64,000 nt of DNA from assembly GCA_050950645.1 (NCBI GenBank), contig JBMNHZ010000009.1, forward strand, positions 372,001 to 436,000, in the 5' to 3' direction. Under the pieces are notes generated by a model, which had not been told where the DNA came from, made no database searches, and saw only the letters and a list, made by a program, of their open reading frames with translations. This stretch comes from BRH-c25 sp012519325 (GTDB lineage Bacteria; Bacillota; Clostridia; Lutisporales; Lutisporaceae). Positions 37,284-46,050 of this stretch are shown here, one piece after another; the stretch's first letter is position 1, and each line of letters begins with the position of its first letter. Both the position numbers and the translations under genes were made by a program.

Positions 37284-38294
37284 ATGGAGCAATTGAAAGA
37301 AGCAATGCATTATGAGAAGCGCGAGGGAGACAGTGTCCTATGCAGGTTGTGCCCACACGGATGTACCATTGCACCGGGCAAATACGGAATCTGCAGGGTA
37401 AGGAGCAACATTGACGGAACACTTTATACTCATAACTATGGAAAAATCTCTTCCATCGCAATGGATCCCATGGAGAAGAAGCCTCTTTATCATTTCTTTC
37501 CAGGGAAATATGTTCTTTCAATAGGAACGGTCGGCTGCAACTTCAGGTGCAGCTTCTGCCAGAACTATCAGATTGCGCAGCGGGGAGTAACTGAAAAGGA
37601 CAGAAGAGATGGCCTGTACGAAGTATCAGGGGCCTATCTGCTGAGCTTGTGCAGGCAGGAGGAGGACTGTATCGGTCTGGCATATACCTATAATGAGCCG
37701 AGCATATGGTTTGAGTTTGTTTTGGATACGGCAAGACATATAAGGTTTGAAGGGTATAAAAACGTGATGGTTACCAATGGTTATATAAATACTGAGGCAC
37801 TTTCTGAACTGCTGCCTTATATTGATGCTGTGAATATTGACGTCAAAGGGTTTAGGGAGGAATACTACCGTGATGTTTGCGGGGGCAGCCTTGAGCATGT
37901 GAAGAGGACGGTAGAGGCAGCAGCTTCAGAATGCCATGTGGAAATCACCACTCTTATTATCCCGGGCATAAATGATAGTGAAGAGGAGATGCAGGAGTTG
38001 TCAAAATGGCTGTCGTCCATTAGTCCCTCAATTCCTCTCCATTTATCCCGGTACTTTCCAAGGTACAGAATGAAGGAGGCGCCAACCCCTGCACAGACTT
38101 TGGCTGCCCTGAAAAAAGTAGCCGGCAGTAATTTGGAGTATGTATACATAGGCAATATGCATAGCGAGGCTTCAAATACCTATTGTCCACAGTGCGGAGC
38201 TCTCCTTGTCAGAAGAACAGGAGGTATATTTATAGAGCATCTTGATGACGGAATATGCTCTAAGTGTGGCAAAATCATAAAAATCTTGTTATAA
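37284..38294 (+). CDS. amrS: AmmeMemoRadiSam system radical SAM enzyme
   Basis: 336 residues. A radical SAM motif CNFRCSFC (CX3CX2C) sits in GTVGCNFRCSFCQNYQIAQRG. Upstream are CRLCPHGC and CRVRSN cysteines; the C-terminus has CPQCGALLVRR and CSKCGKI. It resembles PflA-type activating enzymes. Co-transcribed with the Memo-AMMECR1 fusion, which supports a joint function. Confidence 0.93.
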   Translation: MEQLKEAMHYEKREGDSVLCRLCPHGCTIAPGKYGICRVRSNIDGTLYTHNYGKISSIAMDPMEKKPLYHFFPGKYVLSIGTVGCNFRCSFCQNYQIAQRGVTEKDRRDGLYEVSGAYLLSLCRQEEDCIGLAYTYNEPSIWFEFVLDTARHIRFEGYKNVMVTNGYINTEALSELLPYIDAVNIDVKGFREEYYRDVCGGSLEHVKRTVEAAASECHVEITTLIIPGINDSEEEMQELSKWLSSISPSIPLHLSRYFPRYRMKEAPTPAQTLAALKKVAGSNLEYVYIGNMHSEASNTYCPQCGALLVRRTGGIFIEHLDDGICSKCGKIIKILL

Positions 38295-38376
38295 CAGGTG
38301 TACAGTACAAATATATCTGATATAATTGTTTTGGTACTTACAGATGTATGTTGCAGAAAGTGCGGGAGGCGATGAA

Positions 38377-39195
38377 ATGAATTTTTTCGTGCAGATGAGA
38401 GAAAGCGTAATCGATTTCAAGTTTTACAGAAGCATTAAGGATAATAGATTTAGCAAGAGCTTTGTATATCTCTTGCTGCTTTTTCTAATTATTTATTTTA
38501 TAAATGGTACCAGGATTTTCGTAGGAACCCGGGTATTAATATATGACATGGCTGTACATCTGAATGAAAATGTTCCGGAATTCAGGCTGGAGAATGGTGA
38601 ATTCACATTTGAGGGAGATATGCCCTACTATTTCAGCAGCACCACCAATGAGTTCTTCGCCGTTGACACTACAGGACAAGTGACAGAAAGCGCATTAAAA
38701 GATGTTGAAACTGGAATTCTGATTACCAGGGACAAAGTATTCGTGAAAAGAAGCAAGCTAGAGACCAGAGAGTTCAGCCTGGCTGAACTGGAAGGCTTTA
38801 AATTTACAAAGTCTGATGTGTTGGAGTCTATACCAAAACTCAGCTGGATTGTTTTAATTTTTATTGTTTTTGGTTTTATTTTTGCGTTGGGGTGGAAGCT
38901 TCTCAATGCGGTCATACTGTCATTATTGGGAATTGCGGTTAATGCTGTGCTGAAGGGCGGGTTGAAATTCAATAATCTGCTGAATATCAGCATATATGTG
39001 TTGACACTCCCAATGCTTGTTCAGTTAGCTGTGAATCTTTACGGATATCCTATTCCCGGATTCGGGTACATATACTGGGCTATTTCAATACTCTATCTGG
39101 ACTTGGCGATTAAAAGCTGTAAAGACCAGGAAAAGGGATCTGATGCAAGAAATAAACTGGAGGATATGACAGGTGAAAATAGGAGTAATTTCTGA
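38377..39195 (+). CDS. DUF1189-family membrane protein
   Basis: 272 residues. N-terminal MNFFVQMRESVIDFKFYRSIKDNRFSKSFVYLLLL, a first membrane helix, an extracytoplasmic domain (residues about 60-150, strand-rich, YYFSSTTNEFFAVDTTGQ) and four to five C-terminal helices. DUF1189 proteins are firmicute membrane proteins of unclear role. GGGAGGCG supports ATG 38377. It overlaps the next gene by 23 bp. Confidence 0.75.
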   Translation: MNFFVQMRESVIDFKFYRSIKDNRFSKSFVYLLLLFLIIYFINGTRIFVGTRVLIYDMAVHLNENVPEFRLENGEFTFEGDMPYYFSSTTNEFFAVDTTGQVTESALKDVETGILITRDKVFVKRSKLETREFSLAELEGFKFTKSDVLESIPKLSWIVLIFIVFGFIFALGWKLLNAVILSLLGIAVNAVLKGGLKFNNLLNISIYVLTLPMLVQLAVNLYGYPIPGFGYIYWAISILYLDLAIKSCKDQEKGSDARNKLEDMTGENRSNF

Positions 39196-39673
39196 TACTC
39201 ATATCAGAAGCAGCGCGAAGCTTCTTCCGAAAATAATATACAGTGTATTCGACGGTGTAGATATGATACTTCACGCAGGGGATATACTTATTGATGAGGT
39301 TATTATTGAACTGGAGACTATTGCTCCCGTATATGCGGTGGCAGGAAACAATGACAGCTATGATATGCTATATAAGTACGGTACAAAAAGAATAATCGGG
39401 GTTAACGGAAAAAGAATAGGGCTGACTCATGGAACAAGCAGAGTAAACGCATATTCAGGCGCTTATTCAATGTTTGCAAAGAGTAATGTGGATTGTGTTG
39501 TATATGGCCATAGTCACAAGCCGCATAATGAACTGGTTGACGGAGTGTTGTTCTTTAATCCTGGCTCTCCTACCTTTAAAAGGTTTGAACCCAGGTATTC
39601 TTTGGGACTCCTGTATGTGGAAAAGGATATTAGAGGAGAAATAATATATTTTGACAAGGAGAATGAAATATGA
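39173..39673 (+). CDS. YfcE/MJ0936-type metallophosphoesterase
   Basis: 166 residues, GTG start (MKIGVISDTHIRSS). Motifs of calcineurin-like phosphodiesterases: SDTH, HAGDIL, AGNND, LTHG and VVYGHSHKPHN. They bind two metals. This short form hydrolyses phosphodiesters in vitro; the cellular substrate is unknown. The last base overlaps the start of the thioesterase pseudogene. Confidence 0.9.
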   Translation: MKIGVISDTHIRSSAKLLPKIIYSVFDGVDMILHAGDILIDEVIIELETIAPVYAVAGNNDSYDMLYKYGTKRIIGVNGKRIGLTHGTSRVNAYSGAYSMFAKSNVDCVVYGHSHKPHNELVDGVLFFNPGSPTFKRFEPRYSLGLLYVEKDIRGEIIYFDKENEI

Positions 39674-40089
39674 AGCACTACGTGTCTACACATCTTATTA
39701 AATCTGAAGATTTGAATCATCATGGAACTTTATTCGCCGGCAGAATGGCTGAATGATTTGTGTAAGGATCTTTCGTGGCTGCTGCCAGCTTATACGGGAA
39801 TCCTGAAAATATAGTTTGCATCAAGGTACACGGTATGAAATTTGCTAAACCAGTTACCAAGGGAGATATAATAACCCTTTCAGCAAGAGTTGTATATGCC
39901 GGGAAGACAAGCCTTACTGTATATGGCAAGGTAAGCAAGTATGATGATGACGAAATATTGGTAGACGGTTTTGTTACTTTTGTATGTGTAGATCAAGAGG
40001 GCAGAAAAATTCCTCATAATATTGTATTGCCGGAACCGGAGAACGACGAACAGAGAATACTGCGAGAGACAGCAAAAGCATTGAGATAA
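39673..40089 (+). pseudogene. Acyl-CoA thioesterase with two in-frame stops
   Basis: One continuous frame reads MKHYVSTHLIKSEDLNHHGT, LFAGRMAE, stop (TGA, 39754-39756), FV, stop (TAA), GSFVAAASLYGNPENIVCIK, then MKFAKPVTKGDIITLSARVVYAGKTS to the end. In intact hotdog-fold acyl-CoA thioesterases the segment is MAEWFVEx, so TGG and GAA codons appear to have become TGA and TAA. Both stops are in the same frame with no shift. GTG 39775 could restart a product lacking the catalytic Asn-His-His-Gly region. Confidence 0.8.
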
Positions 40090-40258
40090 GGAGAGTACAG
40101 CATAACCTATGTATATCATTCAGGTGTATTTTGAGAGGTTAGCCTTTTTAAATTTGTGTATTTTTTAACAATGATGTACAATATGAATTGTAACAGAAGC
40201 AATGACATGGTATGAACACTATGATAAAAACGATGTCATATAGCAATGAGAGGTAGAT

Positions 40259-40873
40259 ATGGCATATATGGAAACGGCGATAATACTTGCAGGAGGCAAG
40301 AGCAGCAGGATGGGATTCGACAAGCAGTTTCTCAAGCTTCAAGACAGGTATGTAATTGAGATGATAGCAGAAAAGCTGAAAGAAATTTTCAGCGAGATTA
40401 TTATTGTTACCGGCAAGCCGGAAGAATATGTGAAATACGGATTTAAGCCGGTAGAGGATGAAGTTAAAAACTTCGGGCCCCTGGCCGGAATACATGTGGG
40501 ACTGAAAAACTCCGGCAGCATGTACAATTATGTTGTTGCCTGCGATATGCCTTTCATAAATGTTAAATATATAAGATATATGATGGAACTTATCAGAGAG
40601 CATGAGGGCAGCATTGACGGTGTGATAACGAAGCTGGGGAATTGGATTGAGCCCTTCAATGCCTTTTACTCAAAAAGACTGATCGGCAATATAGAAGAGA
40701 GCATGAAAATGGGTAAGAGACAGATCAATATGATGATTCAGGACGCCGATGTGTTATATATCAGCGAGGCAAAAGCAAGGGAATTCAGCCCGGACTGGGA
40801 AATGTTCACTAACATTAATACATACAGGGATTATGAAAGCCTTATGAAACGGCTGTTAAAAGTTCAAAATTAA
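40259..40873 (+). CDS. mobA: Molybdenum cofactor guanylyltransferase
   Basis: 204 residues. An N-terminal nucleotidyltransferase loop AIILAGGKSSRMGFDKQFL, with VACDMPFINVKYI (metal Asp) and NWIEPFNAFYSKRL. Transfers GMP from GTP to molybdopterin. Nearby moaA, a MOSC protein and a candidate Moco riboswitch support the assignment. AGAGGTAG precedes the ATG. Confidence 0.88.
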   Translation: MAYMETAIILAGGKSSRMGFDKQFLKLQDRYVIEMIAEKLKEIFSEIIIVTGKPEEYVKYGFKPVEDEVKNFGPLAGIHVGLKNSGSMYNYVVACDMPFINVKYIRYMMELIREHEGSIDGVITKLGNWIEPFNAFYSKRLIGNIEESMKMGKRQINMMIQDADVLYISEAKAREFSPDWEMFTNINTYRDYESLMKRLLKVQN

Positions 40874-40889
40874 TATTCAGGAGGTCATT

Positions 40890-41423
40890 ATGCTAGAGAG
40901 GATATTGGAGCACAACAGGAAATTTGTGCAGGAAAGAAAGAATGCAGGAAAAGACAAGCCAATCAGCGGTCATGCCCATAAGGATATAATGGTATTTACC
41001 TGCATGGACACAAGATTGATAGAACTATTGGAGCCTGCTATGGGTTTTGGCAGAGGTGATATAAAAATACTAAAGAATGCAGGCAACATTATCCGAAACA
41101 ATTGCAGTGACGTTATCAGAAGCGTGGCTGTAGGAACGGTGCTAATGGGATTGAAGGAAGTATATGTGGTAGGTCATAGTGATTGCGGAATGAGAAAGCA
41201 GAATGTAGAGGACATAAAAGCAAAAATGGCCGAAAGAGGTATACCGGCTGACGCAATAGAAGCCATAGATATAAAGGAATGGTTCGGATTATTACAGGAT
41301 GAAACAGAAAATGTAAAAGATGCGGTTCTCAAACTGAAGAATTCCCCATATATACCCAAGGATGTGAAAATCCATGGTTTGCTAATGGATCCGAATTCAG
41401 GAGAAATATCGGTAATTGCATAA
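40890..41423 (+). CDS. Beta-class carbonic anhydrase
   Basis: 177 residues. Zinc ligands are visible: Cys in MVFTCMDTRL with the Asp-Arg dyad, and His plus Cys in VVGHSDCGM. Interconverts CO2 and bicarbonate. It lies between mobA and a formate/nitrite channel; a formate/CO2 metabolism context is plausible. CAGGAGG precedes the ATG. Confidence 0.92.
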   Translation: MLERILEHNRKFVQERKNAGKDKPISGHAHKDIMVFTCMDTRLIELLEPAMGFGRGDIKILKNAGNIIRNNCSDVIRSVAVGTVLMGLKEVYVVGHSDCGMRKQNVEDIKAKMAERGIPADAIEAIDIKEWFGLLQDETENVKDAVLKLKNSPYIPKDVKIHGLLMDPNSGEISVIA

Positions 41424-41562
41424 GAATGGTAAGGGCTAAAATCGTTAAAACTCTTAATGAATTGTAGACATATTGAGAAAAAGATGCTAAACTTAAATTG
41501 TTAAAAAAATATTAATCTTATTCATATCATTTAACAAAGTTTAGATTGGAGGGTCTATTGTA

Positions 41563-42372
41563 ATGGAGAAAAGGATGTTGACTCCAAAAGAAATTGCGAT
41601 GGCAACCTGCGATGCTGGTGCTGCGAAAGCAAAGCTATCAATTGCTCAGATGATTGTGCTGGGTATTTTTGCAGGTGTGTTCATAGGCTTTGGTGCACAG
41701 GGAGCAATCACTATCGGACAATCACTTGCAAAGATTGATACAGGTTTGCAGAAGTTTGCATTTGCCGGAGCATTTCCTGTAGGACTTATGCTGGTGGTTA
41801 TTTGTGGTGCGGAGCTATTTACAGGCAATAACCTAATGACTTTAGGGTGCCTGAACAGCAGATACAAATTGTCGGATGTATTCAGAAACTGGGGTGTCGT
41901 ATACTTTTCAAATTTCGTAGGTTCATTAGTACTTGCCCTTTTGGTTGCAAATTCCGGCTTAATGGCACCAGGAACTCCTATTGCCGAATCTGCTATTAAA
42001 ATTGCATCCAACAAAGTTGCTATACCTTTTGGTGCTGCAATATTAAGAGGAATATTATGTAATATTATTGTTGTTCTTGCAGTATGGATGGCAACTGGAG
42101 CGAAGGATATTATTTCAAAAATATTCTCATGCTGGTTCCCGATCATGCTGTTCGTACTGTGCGGATATGAGCACAGTGTTGCAAATATGTACTTCATACC
42201 TCTCGGAATGTTCTTAGGCGCGCCTGTTACCTGGGGGCAGGCTTGGTTCAATAATCTTATACCTGTTACAATAGGTAATCTGATTGGTGGAGCGGTTATT
42301 GTACCGTTGTTCTATCATGTTGCATACATGAAGGCTCCCGGAGCTGCTGCAGCGAAAGATGTAAAAGCTTAA
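41563..42372 (+). CDS. Formate/nitrite transporter family channel
   Basis: 269 residues with six membrane helices. FNT signatures: GIFAGVFIGFGAQGA, CGAELFTGNNLM, NWGVVYFSNFVGSL, RGILCNIIVVLAVWMA and the C-terminal GNLIGGAVIVPLFYHVAY. Pentameric channel for formate, nitrite or hydrosulfide. Next to carbonic anhydrase and molybdenum cofactor genes; formate is a likely substrate because formate dehydrogenases need Moco. The substrate cannot be decided from the sequence. Confidence 0.9.
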   Translation: MEKRMLTPKEIAMATCDAGAAKAKLSIAQMIVLGIFAGVFIGFGAQGAITIGQSLAKIDTGLQKFAFAGAFPVGLMLVVICGAELFTGNNLMTLGCLNSRYKLSDVFRNWGVVYFSNFVGSLVLALLVANSGLMAPGTPIAESAIKIASNKVAIPFGAAILRGILCNIIVVLAVWMATGAKDIISKIFSCWFPIMLFVLCGYEHSVANMYFIPLGMFLGAPVTWGQAWFNNLIPVTIGNLIGGAVIVPLFYHVAYMKAPGAAAAKDVKA

Positions 42373-42429
42373 AGAATTGTAAAAGCAAAAATTATAGTAT
42401 ATAATAAAATAGAAATGTAAAAGTTTTCC

Positions 42430-42535
42430 GAGTTATAGCTTCTAAAGGTATCCATGAAGTTATGACCGATGGGCAAGTCCCATAAGGGTTCAGGGAGAAA
42501 TCCCGGGGCCTCCCGTGCTTGGAAAGGAAAATGAT
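42430..42535 (+). promoter_or_regulatory. Candidate molybdenum-cofactor (Moco) riboswitch
   Basis: A structured leader between the FNT gene and moaA: GACCGATGGGCAAG, TCCCATAAGGG, TTCAGGGAGAAATCCC and GGGCCTCCCGTGC are arranged as nested GC stems. The position upstream of moaA and the following intrinsic terminator fit the Moco RNA class. My identification rests on position and overall pattern, not on an alignment. Confidence 0.55.
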
Positions 42536-42549
42536 TTGTTAATTCTTAA

Positions 42550-42580
42550 AAAAACAATCCTTTTCCGGATTGTTTTTTTA
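42550..42580 (+). terminator. Intrinsic terminator in the moaA leader
   Basis: AAAACAATCC, loop TTTTC, CGGATTGTTTTTTTA. It lies directly after the candidate riboswitch and about 175 bp before moaA, so it may be the regulated expression platform. A second GC-rich segment (42665-42725) of unknown role follows before the ATG. Confidence 0.75.
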
Positions 42581-42755
42581 TTATATAAATTAAATCCGGT
42601 TAAACGTATCAGTAAAATGCCGGAGCAAGCATAACACCAGCGTTAAACTAAATGCTATACTTGCGAACCCGGGCGGCTGCGGCTTACAGGATATCGGAGA
42701 AGTAACCCGTATATTACGGTTCAAAGTACTCTATAGTAAAGGGTGAGGGCCACAA

Positions 42756-43736
42756 ATGAAGGATGGGTTAGGAAGAAACATAAATTACCTACGAATATCT
42801 GTTACAGACAGGTGTAATTTAAGATGCCGCTACTGCATGCCTGAGGAGGGTATAGTAAAAAGGGCCCATAGTAATATACTGACACTGGAGGAAATATTTG
42901 AAGTAGTAAATGTATGTGCAGGCTTGGGTACGGATAAGATAAGGATTACCGGGGGAGAACCTCTTGTAAGAAAGGGGCTTGCAAGTCTTATTGAGAGGAT
43001 TGCAACCCTTAAAGGTATAAAGGATTTGGCCATAACCACCAATGGAAGCCTCCTGAAGGGATATGCCCGTGAATTAAAAGAGGCGGGACTTTACAGAATA
43101 AACATAAGCTTGGATACCATGAATGAGAAGAAATATGAATATGTGACCAGGGGGGGAAGGCTCAAGGATGTCCTTGAAGGGATCCATGAGGCATTAAAGG
43201 TCGGCCTGGTGCCAATAAAAATAAACACCGTATTGGCAAAGGATTTTAATGAGGATGAAATAGGGAGTTTCATCAGGCTTACGGAAAGTTTAGGAATAGA
43301 TGTCCGATTCATAGAGCTGATGCCTATAGGGCATGCGTCCGGCTTTGCATCAGAGCATTACTTGCCCAATTCAGCAGTACTGGAAAGATTTAAAGAGCTT
43401 GAACCAATGGAGACAGCCGACAAAAGCAGTCCGGCCATGTACTACAAGCTGCCCGGTGCAAAAGGAAGGGTGGGGTTGATTAATCCAATCAGCCGTAACT
43501 TCTGCAGCAGCTGCAACAGACTGAGGCTTACGGCAGACGGGAAGCTTAAACCTTGCCTCCATTCCGACTTGGAAATAGACGTAAAAGGAATTTTGAGAGG
43601 TTTAAAGGCCGGTGACAAGCAGATGGCACTGGAGAAGGCGGTCGCAGAAGCAATACAGGCAAAGCCTGAGCATCACACACTGAATGATTTGTATAATAAA
43701 CCCATTGAGCGTGATATGTACACAATCGGCGGATAA
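42756..43736 (+). CDS. moaA: GTP 3',8-cyclase MoaA
   Basis: 326 residues; first step of molybdopterin synthesis. Radical SAM cluster CNLRCRYC in VTDRCNLRCRYCMPEEG; the C-terminal second cluster has CSSCNRLR and CLHS. Near the C-terminus MoaA normally ends in a GG motif; this protein ends YTIGG, as expected. Downstream is a MOSC-domain gene. Confidence 0.95.
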   Translation: MKDGLGRNINYLRISVTDRCNLRCRYCMPEEGIVKRAHSNILTLEEIFEVVNVCAGLGTDKIRITGGEPLVRKGLASLIERIATLKGIKDLAITTNGSLLKGYARELKEAGLYRINISLDTMNEKKYEYVTRGGRLKDVLEGIHEALKVGLVPIKINTVLAKDFNEDEIGSFIRLTESLGIDVRFIELMPIGHASGFASEHYLPNSAVLERFKELEPMETADKSSPAMYYKLPGAKGRVGLINPISRNFCSSCNRLRLTADGKLKPCLHSDLEIDVKGILRGLKAGDKQMALEKAVAEAIQAKPEHHTLNDLYNKPIERDMYTIGG

Positions 43737-43811
43737 ATTAGCTCCATTCCGCTGATGCAGCAAAGTAACTCACATAAAGAATTTCTAAGTACATTACTAA
43801 GGGGGATATGT

Positions 43812-44255
43812 ATGAAAGGCAAGGTATTGGCTGTAAACATAAGCGAAAAGAAAGGTGTTTTCAAAAAACCCATAGAACAGGGAGAATTTAAGGTTAACCA
43901 TGGCCTTGCGGGAGATGCCCATGGGGGAAACTGGCACAGGCAGGTGAGTCTGTTAGGTATCGAAAGCATAAATAAAATGAAGGCTATGGGGATTGAGGGG
44001 CTTTGCCCGGGCAAGTTTGCAGAAAACCTCACCACGGAAGGCCTTGAACTATGGAAGCTTCCTGTAGGCACAAGGCTCAAAATTGGCGAAACGGAGCAGG
44101 AGGTAACGCAGATTGGCAAGGAATGCCATGTGAAGTGCGAAATATTCCAAAAAGTTGGGAGCTGCATTATGCCGACGGAGGGTATATTCACAAAGGTTCT
44201 AAAAGGCGGAATTATTAAGCCCGGTGACGAAATAGAGGTGCAAGAGAAAGCGTAA
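43812..44255 (+). CDS. MOSC-domain protein
   Basis: 147 residues, MKGKVLAVNISEKKGVFKKP at the start, GLAGDAHGGNWHRQVSLLG and the conserved cysteine region IGKECHVKCEIFQKVGSCIMPTEG. Single MOSC domains bind molybdopterin-type cofactors or carry sulfur for Moco enzymes. GGGGGATATG precedes ATG 43812. Co-directional with moaA and followed by a terminator. Confidence 0.88.
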   Translation: MKGKVLAVNISEKKGVFKKPIEQGEFKVNHGLAGDAHGGNWHRQVSLLGIESINKMKAMGIEGLCPGKFAENLTTEGLELWKLPVGTRLKIGETEQEVTQIGKECHVKCEIFQKVGSCIMPTEGIFTKVLKGGIIKPGDEIEVQEKA

Positions 44256-44272
44256 GCTGCTCTTTGTGAGGA

Positions 44273-44310
44273 TGTATTGTATGTCATTAATACATACAAT
44301 ACATTTTTTT
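44273..44310 (+). terminator. Intrinsic terminator after the MOSC gene
   Basis: TGTATTGTATGT (44273-44284), seven-base loop, ACATACAATACA (44292-44303), seven T. It separates the molybdenum genes from the integron. Confidence 0.9.
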
Positions 44311-44407
44311 GCATAAGAAGGTATGGGTATCCCCGCATATTAGAAAATGCAGGGGATATTGTCGAAGTTTGTCATGTGAACGGTGCCGGATTTTATACAA
44401 TGAAGTA

Positions 44408-44436
44408 TTTAACACGAGAACCGAATATTGTATAAT
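44408..44436 (+). promoter_or_regulatory. Promoter of the tyrosine recombinase gene
   Basis: TTTAAC (44408-44413), 17-bp spacer, TATAAT (44431-44436), about 55 bp before the start codon. No LexA-type box was recognised beside it. Confidence 0.65.
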
Positions 44437-44492
44437 GGAATCAATAAAAGGTAAGTGTTGGTATTGAGTATGATGCAAAAGAGGGGGATCTT

Positions 44493-45554
44493 TTGTCAAT
44501 TTGTGTGAGGAAGGGAAAGCCGGGAGAGTTGGAGCTTGTGTTTCCATATAATGAGGAATACATTGCCAAAGTTAGGAAAATACCAGGGCGCAGATGGGAT
44601 AAGGACAACAAGAAATGGCTCATACCGGATAGTGAGGAGTCCATTAACCGATTAAAGGAGTTGTTTGCAAAAGGAGAACTGGTTATTTTCAAAGGCAGCT
44701 CAAATAACCAGTATCTAAAAATGATGGAAGAAGGATTAAGACTAAGGGGGTATAGTCAAAAAACCATAAAGTCATATATGAGTCATGCAAGATTGTTTCT
44801 TGAGTATTGCGGCAAGAATGCTGAACAATTATTGAAGGAAGATATTAATTGCTATCTGTTATATTTGTTGGAGCAAAAAGGCAATGCGCATTCATTTGTA
44901 AGCCAAGCTGTAAGCTCAATCAAGTTCCTGTTTGGGAAAGTGCTTATGGAAGATGATTTAACACTGGACATAGCCAGACCTAAAAAAGAGAAAAAGCTGC
45001 CGGAAGTCCTTAGCCAAAATGAAGTGAGGCATATTTTAGACAATGTAAAAAATCTCAAGCATAAAGCAATATTATTTCTAATATATTCGTCAGGGCTGCG
45101 GGTAGGTGAGGTTGTAAGGCTTAGGTTGAAAGATATTGACAGCGACAGAATGCTTATACACGTAGTACAGGGCAAAGGAAGAAAAGACAGATATACTGTA
45201 CTCTCAGAAGTTGCCCTTAAGGTTCTGCGTGAATATGTTCGTGAATATAAACCCGCAGAATGGCTATTCCAAGGTGAACAGGCCGGTAGACATATTACTG
45301 AAAGAACTGTCCAGCGTGCATTTGAAAACGCGAAGGAGAATGCTGGAATACAAAAGAAGGTATCAGTACATAGCTTGCGACATTCTTTTGCGACTCATCT
45401 TTTGGAGGGAGGGATAGACTTGAGGTATATTCAAGAACTTCTAGGGCATCAAAGTAGTAAGACAACAGAAATTTATACCCATGTGACAAAGAAGAGTATA
45501 AGGAGTATTGCTAGCCCTCTAGATAAGATTATGAGCAAAAGAGAATATTACTGA
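44493..45554 (+). CDS. Tyrosine recombinase, probable integron integrase of a non-canonical type
   Basis: 353 residues. Residues 1-68 form an extra N-terminal domain (IPGRRWDKDNKKWLIPDSEES, a HARP-like pattern). Residues 75-150 form the SAM-like core-binding domain, 165-345 the catalytic domain with R203, the GKGRKDR beta hairpin (K228), H293-x-x-R296, H319 and nucleophile Y328. It ends IASPLDKI, close to the SPLD tail of IntI. The ~35-residue insertion that IntI carries between the beta hairpin and the HxxR motif is missing. Transcribed toward the array, unlike class 1 intI. TTG start after GAGGGGG. Confidence 0.85.
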   Translation: MSICVRKGKPGELELVFPYNEEYIAKVRKIPGRRWDKDNKKWLIPDSEESINRLKELFAKGELVIFKGSSNNQYLKMMEEGLRLRGYSQKTIKSYMSHARLFLEYCGKNAEQLLKEDINCYLLYLLEQKGNAHSFVSQAVSSIKFLFGKVLMEDDLTLDIARPKKEKKLPEVLSQNEVRHILDNVKNLKHKAILFLIYSSGLRVGEVVRLRLKDIDSDRMLIHVVQGKGRKDRYTVLSEVALKVLREYVREYKPAEWLFQGEQAGRHITERTVQRAFENAKENAGIQKKVSVHSLRHSFATHLLEGGIDLRYIQELLGHQSSKTTEIYTHVTKKSIRSIASPLDKIMSKREYY

Positions 45555-45646
45555 ATACCGACATATGGAGTAATTCACGACATATGTCGCCTATCACCCA
45601 ATATTTCAATCATTTACGAAATATGACGGGGGTGTAGGAGTTATAC
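45555..45646 (+). other. attI-like site and start of the cassette array
   Basis: Non-coding DNA between the recombinase stop and the first cassette. It has repeated ACATATG/CGACATATGTCG palindromic motifs (45560-45592) and ends in GTTATAC at 45640-45646. The sequence from that core (GTTATACGCCATACCATGC) is complementary to the end of cassette 0 (GCATGGTACGGCGCATAAC, ending at 46477), which places the attI-by-cassette crossover at G45640. Confidence 0.75.
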
Positions 45647-45774
45647 GCCATACCATGCGAACATTTTACATGTAGAAATTCAGAATATTATAGAATATAA
45701 ATCCTTTGCTTATGATATAATGGTAGTAAGGAAAGTAAAGAAAGTAAGGGGATTATATTAAGGAGGATTTATAT

Positions 45775-46050
45775 ATGGAACTTGCAAGAATATCATCAAA
45801 AGGTCAAATAACAATTCCTAAAGAAGTACGGAAAAAACTGAACCTAAAAGAAGGTGATAAGGTTTTATTCATTGAGGAGGATGGGAAAGTAGTTATTGCA
45901 AATGCATCATACATGGCATTTAAAGAAATACAGCAAGCTATGAAAGGAGAAGCAGAGAGGCAGGGTCTTACTTCTGAAGAGGATGTTAACAAGTTAATTA
46001 AAGAAGTTAGAAAAGAGATGTGGGAGGAAAAACATGAGGATAATGATTGA
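45775..46050 (+). CDS. AbrB/MazE-family antitoxin (cassette 0)
   Basis: 91 residues. N-terminal swapped-hairpin AbrB domain: MELARISSKGQITIPKEVRKKLNLKEGDKVLFIEEDGKVVIAN. The acidic/basic C-terminal tail (EVRKEMWEEKHEDND) should wrap the toxin. It has its own promoter (GATATAATGG near 45713) and AGGAGG, and overlaps the toxin gene by 17 bp. A toxin-antitoxin pair as first cassette fits a stabilising role in the array. Confidence 0.9.
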   Translation: MELARISSKGQITIPKEVRKKLNLKEGDKVLFIEEDGKVVIANASYMAFKEIQQAMKGEAERQGLTSEEDVNKLIKEVRKEMWEEKHEDND

